Made by a program: the position numbers and the translations under genes. DNA of 64,000 bases from NCBI GenBank assembly GCA_964370445.1, contig CAYJJK010000002.1, forward strand, positions 1 to 64,000, in the 5' to 3' direction. This stretch comes from JAAYCI01 sp964370445 (lineage in GTDB: Bacteria > Bacillota > Clostridia > Oscillospirales > Ruminococcaceae). Below are positions 24,893-33,552 of this stretch, in pieces; position 1 is the first letter of the stretch; each line of letters begins with the position of its first letter. The notes beneath the pieces were generated by a model. That model was not told the origin of the DNA. It worked only from the letters and a program-made list of their open reading frames with translations, and searched no databases.

Positions 24893-25375
24893 TTATCGCA
24901 CCTCATACCGTATACCATTCACCATCTCTCCACTACCAATCAGTGGTATCGTCCCCTCTGAAAGTGGAAAATCCTGCTTTGGTGGATCTATACCTGCTTG
25001 TACATAGTTTTGAATCCCCTGGCTCAAAAATTTGCCTAGCGATGATAAATCAGATTCAACCGCATTCGTTGAACACCAAATATCAGCGGCTCTACTCCCC
25101 AGTTGACTTCGGATGGAATCATAGCCACTACGCAAAAATGCTCGCTCCGGAATATTTAAAAAATGTGTATTTTTCTTAAAATGAACCCCTTTTGTATGCA
25201 TAAACTTCCTCATTTTTTCAGTCACAGGGACTTGACAACCAAATTCATGAATCCGCGCTAAAAAAGCATGTTTACCACTCACTCCTGCTACGACGCTACG
25301 ATTTTCTAATGCTTTATCGCGTTTCCACAATAGCGAGTTCACTTTTGTTGTTTTTAAACGCATCGTCACTTTCAC
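24893..25375 (-). CDS. HK97 gp10-like/head-tail joining protein
   Basis: Predicted 160-residue protein. VVAGVSGKHAFLARIHEFGCQVPVTEKMRKF and LNIPERAFLRSGYDS carry the IHEFG and IP.R.F blocks typical of phage virion morphogenesis/gp10-like tail-joining proteins. The GTG at 25375 is preferred: AGAGG lies 8 bases upstream, and the longer frame overlaps the previous gene. Confidence 0.6.
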   Translation of the reverse strand: MKVTMRLKTTKVNSLLWKRDKALENRSVVAGVSGKHAFLARIHEFGCQVPVTEKMRKFMHTKGVHFKKNTHFLNIPERAFLRSGYDSIRSQLGSRAADIWCSTNAVESDLSSLGKFLSQGIQNYVQAGIDPPKQDFPLSEGTIPLIGSGEMVNGIRYEVR

Positions 25376-25391
25376 ACAATCACCCTCTACT

Positions 25392-25766
25392 CTATGATTT
25401 GTATCGGTCTTGTGCCTCAATCACCTCAATTGGTGTATACCACGGGTGTAAAAGCTCGCTAGCCAATTGACGCAACAAATTATCAAGTCCATGTGATACA
25501 GCAAACGCCTGTGTTAATCCTGCTTGACTTAAACCCGCCATACGTTCGCTTAAAATGCCACAAGACAATCCCGAATGTAAAATTTCTCGAAATCGTAGTA
25601 AAAATAATTGAACATTCGGCGGCGTCTCAAGATAATCATCAAAACGAAATAAACTATGTTGTTCTACCCATGCACATCCGGCCAAAATCTCCAACTGTTC
25701 TTCTTCGCCAAGCTCATCTTTTCCCGGCAATGTGATTCTTTGCAAAAATTCTAGATTATATTCCAT
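25392..25766 (-). CDS. Head-tail adaptor-like protein
   Basis: Predicted 124-residue mainly helical protein directly downstream of portal. Seen: LEILAGCAWVEQHSLFRFDDYLETPPNVQLFLLRFREIL. Position and helical nature suit a head-tail adaptor (gp15/gp6 type). Only 11 bases separate the portal stop from this start, so no capsid gene fits between them, where other phages of this type have it. Confidence 0.5.
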   Translation of the reverse strand: MEYNLEFLQRITLPGKDELGEEEQLEILAGCAWVEQHSLFRFDDYLETPPNVQLFLLRFREILHSGLSCGILSERMAGLSQAGLTQAFAVSHGLDNLLRQLASELLHPWYTPIEVIEAQDRYKS

Positions 25767-25777
25767 TTTTACCCCTT

Positions 25778-27142
25778 TTATGTTAAAATATCCTCATTTT
25801 CATTTTCCAACAGATAATTAAGGTCATCAGCAAACGGAAGCTGTGCAAAGGCAGAGCGGCGTGGAACCCCAGCGTCAACTAATGTTTTCACAGCCTGAGC
25901 CTCTTGTGCTAAATCTAGCGGGAAATTGCGATGAAACTCTACAATGCATTGCAGTGGATCTGCCTCAATTCCTCTTTTTTTCCAAACTGAACACAAAAGT
26001 CGAAACATATAATTTGATGCAGCATTCATTTTCGCCTGCCACATACCACATTTTGTCTCTAAACCAGACATTTTGAATTTTAGTGCAACTCCGGAACTAT
26101 TGCCCGAAAAGTTGTTTTCCTGTAAATTTGGCGTCTTCGAAAATCGATAAATATTATCCTGCAATCGGTTAAGATGATGCTCTAAAAAATCATCATTCAC
26201 ATCCTTTGTAACAAAATATATCTTTCCAGAGGACGATGGACCATTAAAAAAGCGGATTGCACCACTGCGCTGTGCTAATCGTAACTGCTCATCGGAAATA
26301 TCAACATTTTCAAATACCATGTAGGCTGAGGCAAAACTTTCACATTCGTTATTTGCATCTGACAAGGCCCTGTCATAGGCGTCTATCAATGGAAGCTGTT
26401 TTTCGGCATCAGCCACCAGTTCACTATTGTTTGGTATAATTTGAAGTGGACAAAAATCAAACAAATGAGCTTGTGGCTCCTCCAGCATAGACAACTTATC
26501 GAGCTGTTCTCCAAAATAACGCCAACGATGTGTTTTATCAAACACTTCTGCATAATATCCATTTTTTCCATTTACTACTTTGTTAAAATAGCGCACAGCA
26601 GCTGCTGGCTCACACAATTCCGATGCCGAAACTACCGCAACCTCAAATGGCAACACAGATATACACCGTTCAAGCCCATCTGTATCAAAATACAACATAC
26701 GTGCTGAGTATCCACAACAAGCAGCTAGTTTTGTACACTGCATATCTACATCAAACATGTTGCTACGCACCACAAAGTCACTTAGTGCTTTTTCTGCCAA
26801 AGCAGGCCCTTCGGCCTCTTCTCCTGGTGCATAGCTGTAAGCAAAAGCACGACCAGCAAAATAGCCTGTTTTAACATCCACGATTTCACCAAAAAAATCG
26901 TTTGATAGACGATTGTTTATCGGGTTGGAATCCACATGAAATCGTGGTGATCGCGTGTAAATAGGCACAGCATCGCCCCTGTATCGCTGATAAAGAGAAC
27001 GGTCAAATTCTGCACGGTGCTGATGTTTTTCTATCACACGTCTCACCCAATCGGCTGTTACACCATCGTTTTGCAGCAATAGCAACTCCTCATTATAGTC
27101 CGGGTAAACCTCACGTGAAGATCGTACAATTGGTCTTGCCAT
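25778..27142 (-). CDS. Phage portal protein (SPP1/XkdE-like family)
   Basis: Predicted 454-residue portal. Seen: VRRVIEKHQHRAEFDRSLYQRYRGD, NPINNRLSNDFFGEIVDVKTGYFAGRAF (the family's NNRLS.. D.K.GY block), YDRALSDANNECESFASAYMVFENVD, and NLQENNFSGNSSGVALKFKMSGLETKC near the C-terminus. The ATG at 27142 has GGAGG 7 bases upstream; the longer start is not supported. Length is normal. The gene looks intact and would form the DNA-entry dodecamer of a capsid that this locus does not encode. Confidence 0.85.
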   Translation of the reverse strand: MARPIVRSSREVYPDYNEELLLLQNDGVTADWVRRVIEKHQHRAEFDRSLYQRYRGDAVPIYTRSPRFHVDSNPINNRLSNDFFGEIVDVKTGYFAGRAFAYSYAPGEEAEGPALAEKALSDFVVRSNMFDVDMQCTKLAACCGYSARMLYFDTDGLERCISVLPFEVAVVSASELCEPAAAVRYFNKVVNGKNGYYAEVFDKTHRWRYFGEQLDKLSMLEEPQAHLFDFCPLQIIPNNSELVADAEKQLPLIDAYDRALSDANNECESFASAYMVFENVDISDEQLRLAQRSGAIRFFNGPSSSGKIYFVTKDVNDDFLEHHLNRLQDNIYRFSKTPNLQENNFSGNSSGVALKFKMSGLETKCGMWQAKMNAASNYMFRLLCSVWKKRGIEADPLQCIVEFHRNFPLDLAQEAQAVKTLVDAGVPRRSAFAQLPFADDLNYLLENENEDILT

Positions 27143-27214
27143 GTTGGCACCTCCAGTTTTCATTTATAGTCATAATTCATCATCATAGCTATGTGTATTA
27201 TTTCCGCCTAAGTA

Positions 27215-28585
27215 CTACAATCGAAATGCAGCGGTAGCTCGTGCCCCCAAACAAAGATCCTCTACAGCATATCGAAGAGCATCCATCAAATGATTATTTT
27301 GTTCGTTGGGCCGAGGTAAAAATCCACCATGTTTATCCTCTTGCCAGCGATAAGAAGCCATTTCTTTTGCTGTATTGGGACAATTGGGACTCACCAATAT
27401 TTCGAAGCCTTGCAGAAAGCGCAAACCAAAACGAACGCTGTCAGGACCTTTTACTGCCGGCACAGCATTTATACCGCGCCGACACAGGTCACTAATGGCT
27501 TTTGGATCTGCCGAATCACACACCACCACATCTTTTCGAACATACTTTTGAACTTCATCGGCCAACTCATCATCGTGCAGGCCCCCACGTAAAAGCTCTG
27601 CAAAAATAAAAAGTTGTTTTTGTGCCAAATTTACCCAGCATCCCAAAAGTGCATTCGGGTCACTTGAAAAACCAAAATCAAGACCCCAGCGCGGGCTATT
27701 TTGCCCCATTTGAGGTAAGGTTTCCACACGCCAATTTTTAAATACGGCACCTTCTAAACTTGCCCAATGTCCTTTTGTGAAAACTTCATAATACCAAGGA
27801 TCTTTTTCTTGTTCCAACGCCTCTCTATCTCCATTGTCTAGACAGCAATTATCAATATGTGTTGTTCTTAATATTATTTTTTGTTCATCCTGCACTACAC
27901 CAGCAGTTTCATCAAAACCTTCAAAAAACTCCTTCCAAATCCAGTGTTCTTTTCCAAGTGGGTTGAAACTCAGTGTTATGCGTTTTTGTAAATGTAGTAT
28001 TTCCTCTTTTCCATCTCCTTCATACAAGAAAACAGGATTTTGTACATCATCTTTTTTATTCTCGTTTTTTTCTTTTTGCTTCACAGTATTCGATATTTTA
28101 TTGTTTTTAATTTGCAGCTCGTGCAAAGCTTGTACTTTATTTGCTGATATTCCCCGTAAGCGTTTGCTTAGCAATTTGTAAGAACGATAACTCACCTCAG
28201 TGGCTTCTTCTATCCAAATATCCGTCAAGACGCCTTTTTTGGGAGTAATACTTTTAAGTTTCTCCACATCATCCAGCCCTGCAAACAAAGACTGACAACC
28301 GGTTGTTACACATGTGAGTACCAAGTCTGATGTATGAAAGGAAAATTCTTCACTGAGGCCGGCCTCGGTAATCACCTTCATAATTTGATTGCACACACTA
28401 TTTCGCAAAGTTCTTGCCACATTTCGCACAATAAGATAATTCCTCTCTCCACGCAACAAATCTAAAACGCATCGTTGGGCTAAAAATGTCGATTTCCCAC
28501 TGGCAGCACCCCCATAATAAATTTGCAATGTTTTGTTCGACTCTAGAAACGGTGCATACACTTCATTGATAAACATCTCACTCAT
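27215..28585 (-). CDS. Phage terminase large subunit (PBSX XtmB-like)
   Basis: Predicted 456-residue DNA-packaging motor. ATPase: Walker A GGAASGKST near residue 27 and Walker B LTDIWIEEA near 125. Nuclease: GLDFGFSSDPNALLG, VVVCDSADPKAI and the final NNHLMDALRYAVED supply the expected acidic residues, so both activities look intact. A Lys/Asn-rich insert (KIKNNKISNTVKQKEKNENK) sits between the two domains. The ATG at 28585 has GGAG nine bases upstream and overlaps the small-subunit stop. Confidence 0.88.
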   Translation of the reverse strand: MSEMFINEVYAPFLESNKTLQIYYGGAASGKSTFLAQRCVLDLLRGERNYLIVRNVARTLRNSVCNQIMKVITEAGLSEEFSFHTSDLVLTCVTTGCQSLFAGLDDVEKLKSITPKKGVLTDIWIEEATEVSYRSYKLLSKRLRGISANKVQALHELQIKNNKISNTVKQKEKNENKKDDVQNPVFLYEGDGKEEILHLQKRITLSFNPLGKEHWIWKEFFEGFDETAGVVQDEQKIILRTTHIDNCCLDNGDREALEQEKDPWYYEVFTKGHWASLEGAVFKNWRVETLPQMGQNSPRWGLDFGFSSDPNALLGCWVNLAQKQLFIFAELLRGGLHDDELADEVQKYVRKDVVVCDSADPKAISDLCRRGINAVPAVKGPDSVRFGLRFLQGFEILVSPNCPNTAKEMASYRWQEDKHGGFLPRPNEQNNHLMDALRYAVEDLCLGARATAAFRL

Positions 28586-28802
28586 GTTGTTTTTCTCCAC
28601 CTGTCTTTGCTAAAACATGCACATATAAATGTCGCTGCACCTCCTGTGTTTGCTCTCCAATATTGGCCAGCTTGCACAAAATTTCCATTGCTTTAATTTG
28701 CTCGCTCACCTTCGGCGCACACTCCCAAACGTATGCCTCAGGAAAAGCAATTCGCTCCATCGCTTCAAACACACGTGCTTCCAAACTTTTTTTTCGAGCC
28801 AT
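28578..28802 (-). CDS. Very short terminase small-subunit-like protein
   Basis: Predicted 74-residue protein directly before and overlapping the large terminase gene. MARKKSLEARVFEAMERIAFPEAYVWECAPKVSEQIKAMEILCKLANIGE is helical; EQIKAMEILCKL resembles the small-terminase central helices. Typical small subunits have 130-260 residues, and no clear helix-turn-helix is left, so specific DNA (pac/cos) recognition may be lost. The ATG at 28802 has GGAGG 8 bases upstream. Confidence 0.5.
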   Translation of the reverse strand: MARKKSLEARVFEAMERIAFPEAYVWECAPKVSEQIKAMEILCKLANIGEQTQEVQRHLYVHVLAKTGGEKQHE

Positions 28803-29264
28803 CTGCATTCCCTCCTCTATAGGTAGCACTGTTTTCGCAAAGTTTTTCGGCAACTATATGAAAATAGCTTACATTCTGCTTATTTAACTCATTTATACCT
28901 TGATATTGCTATAGAAACTCCCTGTAACCGTTGCCACTCATCTTCCAAGTTCTTAGCTCCACGCTACACACTATGGTTTTCGGACGTCCTATTCCCAATA
29001 AATAGATTCATAATTTTGTACATTTAACTGCTGTTTAAGGCTCAAATTCATAAAATGAAAATGTGTCCCCAGCAAAGGTTTCTTTTTATAATAACCTCTG
29101 CTTTTCAATACTTTCGAATCTTTTACGCTTTACTCTCGCATCAATTCTCTAACACCTCATTATTTCTCATGTTTATACAAACTTTTTTGGCCGTCCCAAG
29201 GCACTTTCTAAACGCATTAAGCACACCAAGTGAAAATCTGTTCCAAAATTAAGCTACAGCTTGC
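28803..29264 (-). other. 460-base region with no intact gene, possible decayed gene
   Basis: Between the small early genes and the terminase. On the minus strand there are short frames such as KSRGYYKKKPLLGTHFHF and FMNLSLKQQLNVQNY that read like protein but are cut by stops. In PBSX-type elements this place holds early and late-control genes. It may be the remnant of such a gene; no function can be assigned. Confidence 0.35.
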
Positions 29265-29474
29265 TTATTGAAAAATTTTTGTACCTGCACAAAATATTTC
29301 ACTTCCAGCCCCTGTTCCGGTAGAGCAAATGCACCTCAGCTTGCACCATCCTTTACTATCCTCCAAACACTCCACCTTAAACAACACCCCACATTCTTTA
29401 TATGCACGCACAAAACGAGGCATTTCTTCCCATTTCACCCATACAATTTTTGTTATGAGCTGGCTTTCACTCAT
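29265..29474 (-). CDS. Small hypothetical phage-locus protein
   Basis: Predicted 69-residue protein. MSESQLITKIVWVKWEEMPRF.. with cysteines in YKECGVLF, KVECLED and KLRCICSTG. A strong AGGAGG lies upstream, and the 54-residue zinc-finger-like gene precedes it by 15 bases. No family recognised. Probably an early gene of the phage-like operon. Confidence 0.55.
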   Translation of the reverse strand: MSESQLITKIVWVKWEEMPRFVRAYKECGVLFKVECLEDSKGWCKLRCICSTGTGAGSEIFCAGTKIFQ

Positions 29475-29488
29475 TTAAAACCTCCTTC

Positions 29489-29653
29489 TTACGCCTTTTT
29501 AAATTGATTTTGCCAATGCTCTGCCCAATCCTCCGGCTCTATAGACACCAAACATTCACTACAGCCGGCCACATTTCCACTATGTCGATATACAAAAATC
29601 TCTTGTGGCCACCCTAGTTCCTTCCCACAAACAGTACAAAATATTTTTTCCAT
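29489..29653 (-). CDS. Small zinc-ribbon-like protein, first gene of the phage-like operon
   Basis: Predicted 54-residue protein. It carries CTVCGKELGWPQ and GCSECLVSIEP, i.e. two CxxC pairs about 25 residues apart, a likely zinc knuckle. AAGGGG lies before the ATG at 29653. It is the first gene downstream of the operator-controlled promoter at 29739-29767. Function unknown; small zinc proteins of this kind are common at the left end of phage operons. Confidence 0.6.
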   Translation of the reverse strand: MEKIFCTVCGKELGWPQEIFVYRHSGNVAGCSECLVSIEPEDWAEHWQNQFKKA

Positions 29654-29713
29654 CCACTTTTCCCCTTGACACGTTCAGTCTACTGTACTAAGATTAAAGT
29701 ACACCTTGAAATT

Positions 29714-29793
29714 GTTCAGTATTTTGTCTGTGCTATTTATAATAATACAAAATTCTGAACTTGTCAATTGTGAATATGTACAAAATTCAGAAC
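29714..29793. promoter_or_regulatory. Repressor operators and divergent promoter region of the phage-like element
   Basis: Three copies of a 14-base motif: GTTCAGTATTTTGT at 29714, ACAAAATTCTGAAC at 29747 and ACAAAATTCAGAAC at 29780; the first is inverted relative to the other two. On the minus strand a promoter TTGACA (29767-29762), 17-base spacer, TATTAT (29744-29739) drives the structural operon, and the middle operator fills its spacer exactly. Repression by the divergent XRE protein is the natural reading. Confidence 0.7.
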
Positions 29794-29808
29794 ATTTTGG
29801 AGGCACTC

Positions 29809-30177
29809 ATGTCAGAATTGTATGAAAGAATTGATGAATTATGTCGCCAACGAGGAATAAGTGGGGCAAAAATGGCGGGCGATTTAGGTCTAAGTCGCAG
29901 TAGCCTTTCTGAGCTACGCAGTGGACGTAGCCAGTCCTTTCGCATGGAAACCATGCGAAAAATTGCACAATACTTTAATGTAACAGTAGACCAATTGCTA
30001 AATAATGCGCCAACGGCGTCAATCACATCAGAGCCTCAGGCAGTAAGCGACAGCCAGTTTGCCACTTTTGTGGGTAAAATTCATGAACGTGGCATGGATA
30101 TGGGCGAGTTTGATGAGGATGATTTTGAGGATATTGCCGATTTCATGAAACTATTAAAGCGAAAAAAAGATCGATAA
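29809..30177 (+). CDS. XRE-family repressor of the phage-like element
   Basis: Predicted 122-residue repressor. Helix-turn-helix at about residues 5-60 (ELYERIDELCRQRGISGAKMAGDLGLSRSSLSELRSGR), then an acidic C-terminal tail (GEFDEDDFEDIADFMKLLKRKKDR). The ATG at 29809 has GGAGG 7 bases upstream; the longer frame from 29761 would contain operators. It is divergent from the structural operon and followed by the ImmA-like protease, the usual ICEBs1/PBSX-type control pair. Confidence 0.85.
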   Translation: MSELYERIDELCRQRGISGAKMAGDLGLSRSSLSELRSGRSQSFRMETMRKIAQYFNVTVDQLLNNAPTASITSEPQAVSDSQFATFVGKIHERGMDMGEFDEDDFEDIADFMKLLKRKKDR

Positions 30178-30189
30178 CAGGTACTCATA

Positions 30190-30612
30190 ATGAAAAACAA
30201 TCTCTATCCAGATTTGCTACAAGTTTATGCCGAATTTGAAAAGTTAAACATTGAGATTGTGCCAACACGCTTTCGCAAGCAAACCGCCCTTTCGCATCCG
30301 GATGGGCTCACGGCCATAGATTACAGCAAATTGGATGACTCCAGCGAGGAGCTTGCAGTCTTGCTCCATGAACTCGGCCATTATTTTCGCGGTTTTTATT
30401 CGTTAGAATGTGATATTATGTGTAGAGCACAAGTGGAGGATCGTGCTGTTCGCGCAGTGTATGAGCGATTTTACCCTCCTATCCTTTTGCAAACACTCAT
30501 GCAACAGGGCTGTGTTGAATGTTGGCAGCTGGCAGAGCATCTAAATCTTCCCGAAGAATTTGTACACGATATGCTACATTATTATAGAGAGATTCGTGGT
30601 ATTTCATTTTAG
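30190..30612 (+). CDS. immA: ImmA/IrrE-family metallopeptidase
   Basis: Predicted 140-residue zinc protease. The HELGH motif (VLLHELGHYFRGFYS, near residues 61-65) with a downstream acidic helix (EDRAVRAVYERF) defines the ImmA/IrrE (DUF955) group. In known elements ImmA cleaves the cognate XRE repressor and so induces the element during DNA damage. It lies 12 bases after the repressor gene and shares its transcript. Confidence 0.82.
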   Translation: MKNNLYPDLLQVYAEFEKLNIEIVPTRFRKQTALSHPDGLTAIDYSKLDDSSEELAVLLHELGHYFRGFYSLECDIMCRAQVEDRAVRAVYERFYPPILLQTLMQQGCVECWQLAEHLNLPEEFVHDMLHYYREIRGISF

Positions 30613-30686
30613 ATTTTATTGTATATAATGCTATTTTCACTTTTTTAATGTGTTGTTGGCGCGGTTTGATTGTTTTATTTGCAAGA

Positions 30687-30719
30687 AAATCCCTCGCCCA
30701 TAAATAGGCGAGGGATTTT
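30687..30719 (+). terminator. Bidirectional intrinsic terminator
   Basis: Perfect 13-bp stem AAAATCCCTCGCC / GGCGAGGGATTTT with a 7-base loop. It ends the repressor/protease transcript and could also end the minus-strand transcript from 30950. Confidence 0.8.
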
Positions 30720-30761
30720 CTGTTTTCTTTACTCCATGCAAGGGATTACCAAAAGTTAAGC

Positions 30762-30950
30762 TCACAAAACACGTACATCTACAGCGTCTGGCTGTGACAT
30801 AGAGTCTACCGTGGATTCAGAGCTAATTCCGTCTGAGACTGAGACGTCTGAAGAGGCTTCGCTTTAAATTTCGGTAGAAATACAAGCGGCTAATACGGAA
30901 AATGAAAGCGCTATTGCACACAACAAAACTGCAGTTATATTCATCATCAT
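30762..30950 (-). pseudogene. Small lipoprotein gene broken by an in-frame stop
   Basis: AAAGG precedes ATGATGATG at 30950. The reading frame gives a lipoprotein signal (NITAVLLCAIALSFSVLAAC, lipobox VLAAC) and then a TAA at 30864-30866. The same frame continues open for 33 codons of Ser/Asp/Val-rich sequence (SEASSDVSVSDGISSESTVD) to TGA at 30762. The continuity suggests a nonsense mutation in a small lipoprotein or a truncated remnant of a BMP-like lipoprotein leader and linker. A sequencing error is possible. Confidence 0.5.
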
Positions 30951-31071
30951 ACGCCTTTCTATTTTGGGCACACCGTATCACATGGTTAAATATTTATCAA
31001 ATCTTGTGCTGTCTATAAAAAGCGATTCATGAACAAATATTCTATATCTACAAACGTGAAAGGAACAGGAA

Positions 31072-31623
31072 ATGATAGAACTTAAAAGGATTCAAAACAG
31101 CAACACCGATGAGTTTGAAAGGTGTTTTAGCATTTATCAAAACAGTTTCCCCATCTTTGAGCAACGAACACGACATGATCAAATAGAAGCACTGAAAAAT
31201 CGTGAATATCACTTTGAGGTCATCCAAAATGATATGAAAGAAACCCTAGGGTTACTGCTCACATGGCAAACCGATGCATTTGTTTACGTAGAGCACCTTG
31301 CAGTTTTAGAAAGCGCACGAGGGGGCAGCATCGGCACAAGAGCTCTCGAGCTTTTGCTTAACAAAACGGCTGTTCCCATCATTTTAGAAATCGATCCACC
31401 CATTGATGAAATTTCGATAAGACGTAAAGGATTTTACGAGAGGTTGGGCTTTGCACTCACAGAACACAAGCATATTCATCCCTCTTATAAAAAGAACACA
31501 CACCCACATGAACTAAAAATTTTATCCCTGCCCAAAATAGATCAGGCGCAATACGAAGCATTTTATACCTACATGCTCCAAACTGTAATGCGCTATTCCG
31601 AACGCTATGTAGAACAACGATAG
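31072..31623 (+). CDS. GNAT-family N-acetyltransferase
   Basis: Predicted 183-residue protein. The acetyl-CoA fold is visible as FVYVEHLAVLESARGGSIGTRALELLL (motif A, with a RGGSIG variant of the Q/RxxGxG/A loop) and KGFYERLGFAL (motif B). GAAAGGAACAGGAA lies before the ATG. The substrate is unknown. It is a single gene between the phage-like element and the fatty-acid operon. Confidence 0.75.
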   Translation: MIELKRIQNSNTDEFERCFSIYQNSFPIFEQRTRHDQIEALKNREYHFEVIQNDMKETLGLLLTWQTDAFVYVEHLAVLESARGGSIGTRALELLLNKTAVPIILEIDPPIDEISIRRKGFYERLGFALTEHKHIHPSYKKNTHPHELKILSLPKIDQAQYEAFYTYMLQTVMRYSERYVEQR

Positions 31624-31843
31624 CGCAAAAAACAGCCAAACCAGGCAAAATTTCAGCTCTACATCGTCATTGAAAAAATCGGCTCATTTCATACAAAACA
31701 CACATCATCAGTTAGAACATCGTAACATTCCACGATTTTGTGCAATTTCAAGTATGAAATAAGCCTAGGTTTTACCACTATTTTATTCTAAAGTGCCGGT
31801 TAGTGTCACTGTAACCTATTTAAAATCCAATATTTTATGCACC

Positions 31844-33538
31844 CTAGCCTTGACGCCGAAACCGTGCATAGCGCTCGTTTAGCAGTTCGTCTGTTGTAAG
31901 TGCAAGCAGTTCGGCCAGCTGGCACACAATATCTTTTTGTAGCTTTTCCAGGTCTAGCTGCGGTTCTTCAGAAACAATGTGTTCAATTACCCCAAGGGAC
32001 AATAGATCCTGCGGGGTCAATTTAAGTGCTTTAGCAGCGTCCTGTGCCTTTTTGGGATCCTTATACAAAATTGATGCACACCCCTCTGGACTAATAACCG
32101 AATACACAGAGTTTTGCATCATCCAAACACGGTCGGCCACAGCCAAAGCCAATGCACCGCCACTACCACCTTCACCTAAAAACAAGCTTAAAATGGGTAC
32201 ACGTAGGGCAGACATCTCATATAAGTTCTCGGCAACGGCCTGTGCTTGACCACGTGCTTCGGCCTCCAGCCCACAAAATGCACCCGGGGTGTCTACAAGG
32301 CACAACACAGGCAAGCCAAATTTTTCCGCCTGTTTCATCAAGCGCAGCGCCTTGCGGTATCCTTCTGGATGTGGCATGCCAAAATTGCGCTTAGTGCGCT
32401 CGGCCAAATCCTCACCCTTTTCCTGTGCTAAAATCATCATAGGCATTTTCAGTATTTGTCCAATTCCACCAATAATAGCGTGGTCGTCCCCATAACGCCT
32501 ATCTCCACGCAATTCGGCAAATTCACTACACAAAGCACGTATCATCGCTTTTCCAGACGCCCTATCGGCCTGGCGTGCAAGCTGCAACAACTGGTAGGCA
32601 TCTGGTTTTGAAGCCTCGATGGAAACAGCTTCATCGTGCAAGCCACTCGGCTCGTTATTTTCCGGCTGATTGGTTGCAGAAAAAGTACTGGTTGTATATA
32701 AACGCAGCAATTGTACAATTCGTTTTTTCATTTTTGCACGCGGCACCACGGCGTCCAAAAATCCATGCTCTAGCAAAAACTCTGCACGCTGAAAATTTTT
32801 GGGTAATTTTTGGCGGATTGTTTGCTCAATCACGCGTGGCCCAGCAAAAGCGATTAGCGCACCGGGTTCTGACAAAAGCACATCCGCTTGAAACGCAAAA
32901 CTTGCCGATACACCACCTGTTGTAGGATCACACAACACCGCAATATACAAAAGATTCGCATCACTATGACGCTTTGCCGCTGCAGAGGTTTTGGCCATTT
33001 GCATTAGGCTTAGTGTGCCCTCTTGCATGCGTGCCCCACCTGAAAGGCTGCATCCAATCACCGGTAAACGATGCTCTGTAGCATACTCAAACAGCATTGT
33101 AATGCTTTCACCTACAGCAGCCCCCATACTGCCCATCAAAAAATCGGCATTCATTGCAAAAATACAGCATTCAATTCCATTCATCTTTGCAATTCCCGCC
33201 ATGATTTCTGGGACTTGGTGTTTATACAAATTTTCTAGTTTTTTGGCATATCCCGGAAAATTCAGTTTGTCTGCACTGGTTGGCAAACCCTCTAAGGGCA
33301 CAAAACTCCCCTCATCACACAAAAGCGCGATGCGCTGTGGAGCCGACAGGCGAAAATGCTGACCACAGTGAACACATACTTGGTCATTGCTCTCCACTTC
33401 GTCTAAAAAAAGTGTTTCCCCACAGGCTTTACAAGAGATGGCCAAAGGTTCATTTTCGGCACGATCACTCTCATTTTTAGCGTCAATCGGTAATATTTTT
33501 GGCAAATTCGGGCTTTTTCTAAAATTAAATTTTGGCAC
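31844..33538 (-). CDS. accDA: Acetyl-CoA carboxylase carboxyltransferase, fused beta-alpha subunits
   Basis: Predicted 564-residue fusion. The N-terminal AccD half has a zinc ribbon (SCKACGETLF and QVCVHCGQHF, residues about 35-62) and GGARMQEGTLSLMQMAK. The C-terminal AccA half, from about residue 310, has GDRRYGDDHAIIGGIG, KRNFGMPHPEGYRKALRLM and LGEGGSGGALALAVADRVWM. In most bacteria accD and accA are separate genes; the fusion is known in some Clostridia. GTG start with AGGAGG upstream. Last gene of the fatty-acid operon; it transfers the carboxyl group from biotin to acetyl-CoA. Confidence 0.92.
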   Translation of the reverse strand: MPKFNFRKSPNLPKILPIDAKNESDRAENEPLAISCKACGETLFLDEVESNDQVCVHCGQHFRLSAPQRIALLCDEGSFVPLEGLPTSADKLNFPGYAKKLENLYKHQVPEIMAGIAKMNGIECCIFAMNADFLMGSMGAAVGESITMLFEYATEHRLPVIGCSLSGGARMQEGTLSLMQMAKTSAAAKRHSDANLLYIAVLCDPTTGGVSASFAFQADVLLSEPGALIAFAGPRVIEQTIRQKLPKNFQRAEFLLEHGFLDAVVPRAKMKKRIVQLLRLYTTSTFSATNQPENNEPSGLHDEAVSIEASKPDAYQLLQLARQADRASGKAMIRALCSEFAELRGDRRYGDDHAIIGGIGQILKMPMMILAQEKGEDLAERTKRNFGMPHPEGYRKALRLMKQAEKFGLPVLCLVDTPGAFCGLEAEARGQAQAVAENLYEMSALRVPILSLFLGEGGSGGALALAVADRVWMMQNSVYSVISPEGCASILYKDPKKAQDAAKALKLTPQDLLSLGVIEHIVSEEPQLDLEKLQKDIVCQLAELLALTTDELLNERYARFRRQG

Positions 33539-33552
33539 CTTTCTGCCTCCTT

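Noticed and set aside
15380..30612. A tailocin (phage-tail bacteriocin)
   Set aside because: Tailocins lack packaging genes. Here terminase, portal and connectors are kept, with apparently intact active-site motifs, and capsid genes exist close by.
15380..30612. An ordinary active prophage
   Set aside because: No integrase, excisionase, replication or attachment site, and no capsid gene within the cluster.
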